Source: Lineus longissimus (Eukaryota > Nemertea > Pilidiophora > Heteronemertea > Lineidae). From it: DNA of 64,000 bases. Shown piece after piece: positions 57,030 to 64,000 of the stretch; position 1 is the stretch's first letter; every line of letters starts with the position of its first letter. Made by a program: the position numbers and the translations under genes. The notes below the pieces were generated by a model. It was not told the origin of the DNA and did no database searches. It saw only the letters and a program-made list of their open reading frames with translations. Location: positions 8,556,001-8,620,000 of the forward strand of contig NC_088323.1 in assembly GCF_910592395.1 (NCBI RefSeq), read 5' to 3'.

Positions 57030-57900
57030 ATGCCATTTGAACCTAAGGTGGTTACGAATCAATATTTGGAGCTTATTTTCACATGATCAGACCGGAATTC
57101 GACGGTAGTTTAGAAATCAGTCGCATATCCGATTCAATAATCTATATTTTAGAACAACCCAGTCATACCTCGCCTGCAGTGTACATTACTGATCTCCCAA
57201 ATATGGGCATGCACGTCACGACACGCCCACCACACACCCATAATATGGACCAATCAGCGCTCCGCTTACTATGCCACCACACGGGGCCTATTTAAACTAC
57301 GGAGCGGTGTGATCATACAGGGTGATACAGAGAAGATTGACTACATCATGCAGTACCGGCTGGCACTTATCCGTAGAAATGTAGATGAAGGTTTATTACC
57401 GAAGGTTTTAGTCGGGTTTGGAGATGAAAAATGTGAATAAATTCCTTCGCTGTGAGCGATTTCGTACATATTTATGTACACATCGAGGGATGTAGAGATA
57501 TTTTCGTGATGTAACCAGTTCTAAGCGGACACATTTTTTAGTGATTCCCGTGTGCATGTTTGTCATATCTACTGAGCTTTATCAGAGCATAATATATATA
57601 CAAATGATTCTTCGAATAAAAACGTTTTTTATTTTAGTATTTGGATTGGAATACAAAACAATCACAAAAGCTTACTTTTGCTTTCATCGAAGAGCAATAA
57701 TTGGATATTTGCAAATGGCGGCCCGTCATGAATATAAGTTTATTTTTTAACGACAACAACACATTTCGAATGCATTCAATGATGACGTCATCCTCCAAAA
57801 AAAAGGTTGATTCTGGAACTACTGGCAAATTGCTATCAATAAAGTCAGCTGGGACGAGATTGGCAGCTGGGAGGGTATAAATCGTGGAAGGAACGCGCCC
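57030..57900. other. Non-coding interval inside the inverted repeats
   Basis: No domain-bearing ORF. The short frames at 57083-57295 and 57541-57750 look like chance. Confidence 0.4.
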
Positions 57901-57919
57901 GATTTCACCCCCAGTTGCT

Positions 57920-58409
57920 CATATCACCACCGCCAGGTAACAACGGTCAGGAACAATACGCCGATGATTTAACCGCATGGGCCGCTCATAAAGAATACTT
58001 CATTGCTAGGGACATGCTCCAAGAACAAAACGATCAAATCGCCGTCTGGAGTGACCAGTGGAGGACTACATACAACGCCGCTAAAACGCAATTCATCGCT
58101 ATATCAAAACGTGAACTCCAAAATCCAAACGCCGCCTACATCTACGTCCGCAACGTGCGCATTAATGCTACAGACACTGTCATCGCCCTCGGCATCACCA
58201 TAGACAAGAGGCTCACCATGAGACCACACTTCAAGCTGATGTACGACCGAGTCTGCAAACGCATTCCACTCCTGAAAGCCATCGCCGGTTCATACTACAA
58301 GCCACGCGCGCCACCTGAGATAACTCTACGTGTTTATAAAACTATGATCAGGCCAATCATGGAGTATTGTCCAACTGCACTTACTGCACACAGCCAAACA
58401 CTAAAATAA
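57920..58409 (+). pseudogene. LINE reverse transcriptase fragment
   Basis: The frame 57915-58409 carries EQYADDLTAWAA, the YADD catalytic motif (RT motif C), then IAVWSDQWRTTYNAAKTQF, LGITIDKRLTMRPHFK and YKTMIRPIMEYCP. This order is that of non-LTR retrotransposons of the Jockey/I/CR1-like type; the exact clade is not clear. Motifs A and B upstream and the C-terminal part downstream are missing, so it is an internal fragment truncated at both ends. No stop or frame break within it. Confidence 0.85.
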
Positions 58410-58800
58410 CAAACCACAAAGTAAATACAACACACCAATGCAATCATCATTCACACAGCTTATTACATCTCTCAGTGGTATTATAAAATTAAAATTAAAA
58501 TAAAAAAAATAAAAAAAAATAAAAAAAATAAATAAAAAAAAAAAGAAACACAGCCAAACACTACCATAACAAACCACAAAGTAAATACAACATATTACAC
58601 AATGGGGAAAGACTTCAATGCAAATACGCACATTTACAAATTGCTTATACATACATTGACACACCAAGCCTTTTGCCTCCTTTGCCACTGTCCAGACTGT
58701 ACTACTTCCAATCTTCAAAGTTAAACCTTCTCCACATGCAGGGCTGAACATGGCTTTATGCTAGCCGCCCTTCAAAATATCCTCCCCCCCCCCCCGCCCG
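58385..58800. repeat. Direct repeat around an A-rich segment, and C-run
   Basis: The sequence cacagccaaacactaaaata...accacaaagtaaatacaaca at about 58388-58434 recurs at about 58549-58596 with few changes. Between them is about 110 bp including an A-rich stretch (about 58480-58545, aaaataaaaaa units). A C-run lies at about 58784. A tandem duplication or an insertion-made duplication are both possible. Confidence 0.65.
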
Positions 58801-58915
58801 ATTTCACGCGGTACTTGCACAGTGATTCCACGGTTTAGTACTGACTATTCCAAGGTTTATCACTCGTTACATGGTTTCACTGATTCCAAGCTTTACCAAC
58901 TACCTCATGGAATGA

Positions 58916-60415
58916 TTAGAACTTAATACTTTCAGGACAGTTGTTGAGATGAGGTTAAGAACGGACAAACAAAGATCGCTTTCGGATTTCTATACGTAGG
59001 TGTCGACCCGTAAAGACATTTTTTTAATTACACATCTAACGCTTTTTTGATCTTCGGCTTTCAGGATTAAGAAATCATCCCCGGTGTCCGTCTGGCTGGT
59101 TTTGTTGATAATCCTGATTACGCTAATAGCTAGAGGAAGCATGATGTAATCTACCTCTCGTCTGGGAGTGAACTCGCTACCTGCTGTGCTGGCATTATCA
59201 TGATGATGTTATCAAACTGAATCAAAATAGACCATAATCAAACTTTCGATTGGTAATAGTGAGCAGAGAATTTTTCCTCACGTAACTAGCGGAAATGTGA
59301 ATTTTTATATTATTATTATATACAATTTATATAGCACTTTATGTAAAACAACTTCAAGGCACTTTACATTTATTTAGAATACAATGAACACGACAATTTT
59401 GCTATGACCAGTAAGACAATAAGAGATAAGACAATAAGAAATAAAACTGAGACTATAAGACATTAGCAAAGACACTAAGGGTTAAGACTACTATAAAACA
59501 TTATTGAGTGCATTGTCACCTGAGAAGTGCTTCCAAAAAAAGTTGTTATTTGTAGAATCATTCTCTTTTTGTAGGTTCATTCTCCAACGCATACATAATA
59601 CTGATGCACAATAATGAAGCAAGAATGCTTGAAGAAAATGCCATAGATGTGTCGATTTACTTAAAATCTTCGAGTATGTTGTAGTAATCCAGTTTTTATA
59701 ATGTGATCATTTTATTCTATTTCTGTTTTTAGCAGATTAAAACTGTTTAAAAGGGCACTATAGGCAGGAGCAGAGGGGCTAATTTGGCCATCTTCAAGTG
59801 ACTAGTATACACAGTTAGGGCCCTTGGTCATGTCTGACTCGGCACTAAATACATTCCTCGTATAAGCGTGAATCATTTCGACGTACTGTGAGATGGCGAC
59901 TTTGTTTAACGTTATCTTGCCTGCCTAGCTGCTGCCTACAATAATTGTCCCTTTAAGGGCCGAATCACCGCGCTTCAAATCATCGCCTACATAAAGAAAC
60001 CTTATCACACGGCAGTTTTTCATTTGTTACGAGTACACTGCGCATAAAACCACCAAATATTAATTAGTTCCAGGAGAACATCTTTCGGCTGAAGACGTGA
60101 AATTCAATATTCAACATGTTTTGAATTCTTTGAATAGAGAAAGCATGAAAAGTCTAACATGTCTAGTAGTTACGCAGATGTGCGATTTCATCACATGGAG
60201 ATCCAATGGCGGCCATTTCAAGCAGTGAGCACAGGCTACCTCATTAGACTACTACCACTGTGCAGTGGGTCGGAGGCGATTATATTGGGCTAATAAATAT
60301 AGTCAAGAAAATGTTATTTTTAAAATAGAAAATCTCTTCAATTAGCAGATGGTGTTGAACGAGGGCGTTGACGACTGAAATGCTTGTGACCATGTGTGCA
60401 GTGGGTAATGAGCGT
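58916..60415. other. Non-coding interval
   Basis: About 1.5 kb without a recognised gene. At about 59318-59375 the words tttatatagcactttatg and caaggcactttacattta resemble a short dispersed repeat common in aquatic animal genomes. The block near 59910-59955 (ttgcctgcctagctgctgcc) resembles 40984-41003. Confidence 0.4.
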
Positions 60416-60699
60416 TTAAAGGGGTACGCCGTCCGTAATTATTGATAGTCCAGGATAATAGAAATGCAGTTATAAACAATGCTGCACTGCTGCTTTTATG
60501 CACACGAATGTGATGAAACTTAGTATTTATTTATATGTCTTCGCATCGTAATTAATGATATTTTTATTCAATACGTATTTCCAAATTTTGAAATATTCGA
60601 ATTCACACATAGGCAGGTTTCGCAACCCCTACGAACGACGAAGTACGAATGACGAAGGTCTGTTGTGTCATCAGGCCATGTGCAAATTCATTTACGCGA

Positions 60700-61952
60700 C
60701 ACTCGTAAATCATCTGTGCGTGAGATGGGCATGTTGCTATTTTTGATATTGCATGTCAAAATGGTGCCCATAAGATGAGTTGGACAACCTCTCCTCATGT
60801 CGAAGGAGGACAATTTTTAAATAACCTGAGTATGGCACACGCCTATTTCGCTTCTGGGATTTTACCAAATCAGTACGAAAGAGTGTGTGATGGTGCTGGT
60901 GTAGGGAAAATTGGGGAAAAATCTTTGACGGCATTAGCTGAAACATATAAACTGTGACTGACGCCGCCACAAAGGAATCGGAGGGTGATGCTTTGTTGGA
61001 AGAAATTGCCGCCTCTGTCGAAACAAGTGGACTTGATGGCATAGACATTGCGACAGATGCAAGACACTGCTGGCGCAAGAATTCCATATTTACTGATGTT
61101 TTGTGTTTGGGGGATAAAACTCACAAGGTACTTGCCCATGAGGTCGTGTCACAATATGATGATCCAGCTCCAGGGAGACATGAACTCATAGGAACTAAGA
61201 AAATATATACATATTTAGATGAACAGGATGTTCCAGTGAGGGTGCACGCCCATGACTCGAACCCTCAGATCACCAAGTTTGTCAGGGATCAGCATGCTCC
61301 AACAATGAATTCTCTGGATACATGGCACTTGACTAAAAACATAGCTGCTGGATTGAAAAAGCTGACATCGGGGTACAAGTACTTAGAAGGGAAAACCTTG
61401 TTTAGAGATTTGGCGGATAAAGCAGGTTCAGTAAAGACCCATGTGTATTACCACATCAAAAGATGCAATGGTGATCCTGAAAAGATCAAGGAAGGAATTG
61501 ACAGTATCATTCCACACTATCAATGCGATCACAGTCACTGTCATCCTGAGTCCCCTTGCAGGTCTGATCCTGACTATGAACCTAGCAAGGAACCGATTGT
61601 CAGCCCAAAAGCAGTGGAGGCCTTGAGAAAGTTCCTTCATGGTATGCCTGTATACAAGAAACCGGAGTTGTACATTTGTTGCAAGGACACACGTTTTGTT
61701 GAATCATTCAATAATGCGATATTACAGTTTCATGACAAAAGGATAGTTTTTGAGAAATCAGCATATGTTATTCGAAGTAACTTGGCTGTTTTAGATTGGA
61801 ATGAACAGCAGGATAGGGAAGTAACTTCCACAGTATTAGTGAAGGACTCCAGAAAACCAAGGAGGATAATTGGCAGGGATATAAAATTGAAAAAAATGTT
61901 CGGCTACAGGGGTATATTGTGGGAGCTTTGGATGGACAGTTTCTATGGCTAG
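60700..61952 (+). pseudogene. K2 transposase, degenerate at the N-terminus
   Basis: Similarity to K1 starts at about 60723 (DGHVAIFDIACQ, in frame with the ATG at 60775), continues to about 60950 (TSPHVEGGQF, ASGILPNQYERVCDGAG) and, after a frameshift near 60950, to the stop at 61950 (DIATDARHCWRKNSIF, HAHDSNPQITKF, SLDTWHLTKNIAAG, FVESFNNAILQFHDKRIVF). A Trp codon (TGG, 60781-60783) stands where K1 has TGA. The first 200 or so residues seen in K1 are not readable here; a TGA lies just before DGHV. The catalytic core is long and open (332 codons). Confidence 0.8.
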
Positions 61953-62063
61953 GTTTCTTTATAGATGACAGACCAACCTATCACCCCTCATGTTGGTAAG
62001 ACCTAGTTCATGAGGTGAATTTCTTAGTTTTATTTGGGCTGTGTTAGACCAAGTTTTATCATC

Positions 62064-62717
62064 ATGGAAAGGAAGGAGATATTGCAACTGCTGGTTACAG
62101 CTGAACAAAAAGAGTTGATATTGGGAATAATTCATTTTAATGATTTGGATATTGAAGAACTTGGTGTTATGCATCATGATGTTGGAATACAGTGTGATTC
62201 AGACTCAGTTGAAGCAGACACAGTTGATAGAGTGGTTGCTGCTGAACCTGTTGGAATTGATGACAATGTAGCATTACCAGTAGACACTGTAGAGGGTGGA
62301 GGGGTTAACATTAACCCAGTTCCTGCTGTGCCTGTTGTAGAAGAAAGGCAGCAGATTCGTGTGCCTCGTGATCCACAGAGAGAGGAATGTAATTTATGTT
62401 ATTGCCAACCATGTGTTGCAACCAAGAGGCCAAGGTGGCTCGGGGCAGGACAGCCTCCCAGGAAAGGAAACAATACAATTAGGAAGGACTTGTACAAAAG
62501 ATATTGGAAATTGATGAAGGATCGTGATGCATGGAATGATTACAGATACATTCAGAAAAAACATAGGATGTTGCAAGAAAGGAATCAAGACCAGGTTGTT
62601 TGAATTTCAAGGCAAAGAGGTGACAGGGAGGTCATTCCTGACCGTGTTCTCACCCTGGTCAGGGGTCTTTACCCTAACCCTCGTGGAAAGCCATACATGG
62701 GACATATGTGGAACTAG
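62064..62717 (+). pseudogene. K2 second protein: Cys-rich accessory ORF, frameshifted near the end
   Basis: The ATG at 62064 opens a frame to 62603. It carries TAEQKELILGIIHF, an acidic Val/Asp-rich middle and the C-terminal half REECNLCYCQPCVATKRPRW, LYKRYWKLMKDRDAW and DYRYIQKK. The ending LVRGLYPNPRG is in another frame and stops at 62715-62717, so one frame break lies near 62590. The whole matches the K1 accessory protein in order and in the Cys cluster. It begins about 111 bp after the transposase stop. Confidence 0.75.
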
Positions 62718-63353
62718 ATTTGGATATCATAAGTTACTATTTCACTGGTTGCAAGGAATATCACAATATTATTTGGACTTATTTTCAATCGTGTATGGAT
62801 TATGACTTTTGACTGTCAATTTCAGATGGATTTTATTTTCATTCTATTGGATTTATTTTAGTGGATTATACACATTAGACTGGGACTGGGACTGTCATAG
62901 GACTACTGACTTCAGGGACCTGACAGCTTGGGGGGTAGGCCCTCTAAATAAGCAAAGCATGGATCTTTGATTCCATTCCAGATTGAGCATGACATGTGCA
63001 TGTGCACTTTGTTTACTAACAGTGTATTACTCATGAATTTGTATAATTTATGCGTATTTGCATTACTTATGCACTGCAAATATGCATAAGATTCTTCAGT
63101 TGGGTCATTTAGAAGACAATTTTCCATCAAATTCCACTATTTTCAAACACAGGTTAAAATAATCTTCCAAGGAATTTTGATTTTCATGATATTCATAATC
63201 ATCATCATCACATTTCTGAGTCGCAATCTGCCACATAACCTGAGAAAATTGAAAGAAAATGTGAAAATGTACAGGAGCTCTGAATTCAAATTTGCCACCC
63301 AGCCATTTGCCAACCTGGTGCCCGCCTCCACCTTTTATACCAGCGGTACCTGT
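62718..63353 (+). other. K2 3' non-coding region
   Basis: Non-coding tail of K2. It contains gaggagctctgaattcaaattt-type sequence (about 63275-63292) and caccttttatacc (about 63330), both shared in reverse complement with the left end of K1, which supports the boundary. Confidence 0.6.
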
Positions 63354-64000
63354 TTAAATCAGTGTGACGTCGTACAAATTGGTATCAGCACAATGACGTC
63401 AAGGGATAGATCCTAGCTTTAGGAACCGCCCTACTTGTGCATCGTTTCATGTTGAAAGAGTGGATGCGTGGAGAGGTAAATCGGGTCAAAACGGAGTCAT
63501 CGTTGGAAAAGCGCGATAATTCAGTCAGATTGTGAATTGTTCCTTTTTTGTGTAATTTGTTGATAAGAACCACTTATGTAGAATATGAGGTGACTGGGCA
63601 GCCGATAGCTGGTAATATTGCTGGGTAATAATGCAAATTGTCCTTTAGGCATTGCCGCATGAGAAAAAAAGGACGCGCCTTGCCCTCTGTCAAGTCTTGT
63701 GCCAAGGTGGCAAGTATCTATTTTTTCATCAAGTCACCAGTCATTTCTTTATATTGTAGTCCCGTCACAGCAAATATATTTGTAACACCTCTCTCTATAT
63801 GTTCTGCACAGCTAAAAACATACTAGCCTAATGCCAGTAGGCCCAACGGGTAGTGTTCAATCGGCCACAGCTAGGGGTCTTATTCTAAACGATTTTGTTT
63901 TGGCACGATCTTTCTTCGGAACGAACAGAATGTTTTATGGTGAATCTGGCGAATGGTGAATTTTGCCTATTTCATTCATGAATCACACAATTCGATCATC
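63354..64000. other. Non-coding interval at window end
   Basis: No gene recognised. The word cccgtcacagcaaa at about 63762 resembles the terminus of the 10.5-kb MITE. Confidence 0.4.

Larger units (their letters stand above)
56938..58902. repeat. Inverted repeats of about 70 bp flanking 1.9 kb
   Basis: The left copy (about 56938-57005: ggtaggtgataaagcttgga...agtgataaaccttggaat) is matched in reverse complement by the right copy (about 58828-58902: ...attccaaggtttatcact...tccaagctttaccaactacc). Identity is moderate. The words aaaccttgga and aagcttggaa recur inside each copy. It may be a decayed TIR element that contains the LINE fragment, or two opposite copies of a small repeat. Confidence 0.6.
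60420..63353 (+). mobile_element. K2: two-gene TTAA-type DNA transposon (Kolobok-like)
   Basis: The right end ...agcggtacctgt is followed by TTAA at 63354-63357 and matches the end of K1. On the left, TTAA at 60416-60419 is followed by aggggtacgcc, a looser match to the terminus (acaggtaccgc). The element is about 2.93 kb. Gene order and strand are transposase then accessory ORF, as in K1, but on the opposite strand of the window. The left boundary is less sure than the right one. Confidence 0.72.

Noticed and set aside
57083-57295. 70-codon ORF
   Set aside because: No domain and no repeat family; similar short ORFs occur throughout AT-balanced non-coding DNA here.
58401-58751. 116-codon minus-strand ORF with a phenylalanine run
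   Set aside because: The hydrophobic run is just the translation of an A-rich stretch on the plus strand.
60555-60746. 63-codon ORF before K2 transposase
   Set aside because: It is in another frame than the transposase similarity and has no match to the K1 N-terminal part.
1-64000. tRNA, rRNA or other structured RNA genes
   Set aside because: Nothing with a convincing cloverleaf, box A/B pair or rRNA core was seen by eye. A covariance-model scan (tRNAscan-SE, Infernal) would be needed to exclude them.

Overview
The window looks like a repeat-rich stretch of a marine invertebrate nuclear genome. Evidence: spliced genes with GT/AG signals, animal-type domains (a THAP zinc finger, a PAN/apple-like module), many transposon families, no bacterial operon layout and long non-coding gaps. 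The recurrent taggcct/aggccta words, the MITE families and the transposon mix made me think of an invertebrate deuterostome such as an echinoderm. That placement is an impression, not a proof. Host gene density is very low: a THAP exon, a possible P2X7-C-like exon, a PAN-like exon and one unexplained 306-codon ORF. Almost everything else that can be read is mobile-element DNA.

Layout. 1-1310: decayed protein of a virus-like element (coiled coil, one membrane segment, proline-rich linker). 1311-9160: degenerate BEL/Pao retrotransposon, with gag, zinc knuckles, protease, RT, RNase H, integrase and DUF5641-like tail in order. 9168-19020: non-coding, with a duplicated repeat, three TIR elements (10.5, 16.8 and 18.05 kb), an inverted repeat (12.6/12.9 kb) and G-rich tandem repeats (15.3-16.1 kb). 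19.28-21.24 kb: remains of a capsid-like gene, a small membrane protein and a packaging-ATPase-like gene. 23.0 kb: LTR-like block. 24.85-25.95 kb: THAP exon and a convergent acidic exon. 26.66-44.07 kb: Gypsy-type element A, split by a second Gypsy-type element C (28.28-37.76 kb), itself split by a TTAA-targeting two-gene DNA transposon K1 (29.92-33.86 kb). The RT of A is split again at 38.63-41.39 kb. 44.83-47.19 kb: pogo/Tigger transposon bounded by 32-bp inverted repeats. 47.44-47.75 kb: LTR matching the 23.0-kb block. 47.97-48.26 kb: PAN-like exon. 49.4 kb: MITE. 51.96-52.88 kb: unknown intact ORF. 53.34-56.64 kb: DNA transposon with an integrase-like transposase and long inverted repeats full of GATCG-type units. 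56.94-58.90 kb: inverted repeats around a LINE RT fragment. 60.42-63.35 kb: K2, a second two-gene transposon related to K1.

The most interesting system is the K1/K2 pair. Each has TTAA next to at least one end, a DDE-type transposase candidate and a second, separate Cys-rich ORF in the same order. The second protein is retained in both diverged copies, so it is probably part of the element. K1's transposase frame is about 603 codons and is broken only by one TGA, where K2 has Trp. Also notable are the capsid/ATPase remnants, the intact 306-codon orphan ORF and the three-level nesting, which gives a relative insertion chronology.

Limits: superfamily names rest on motif recognition by eye. Boundaries are approximate where no target-site duplication is visible. 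No similarity search was run.
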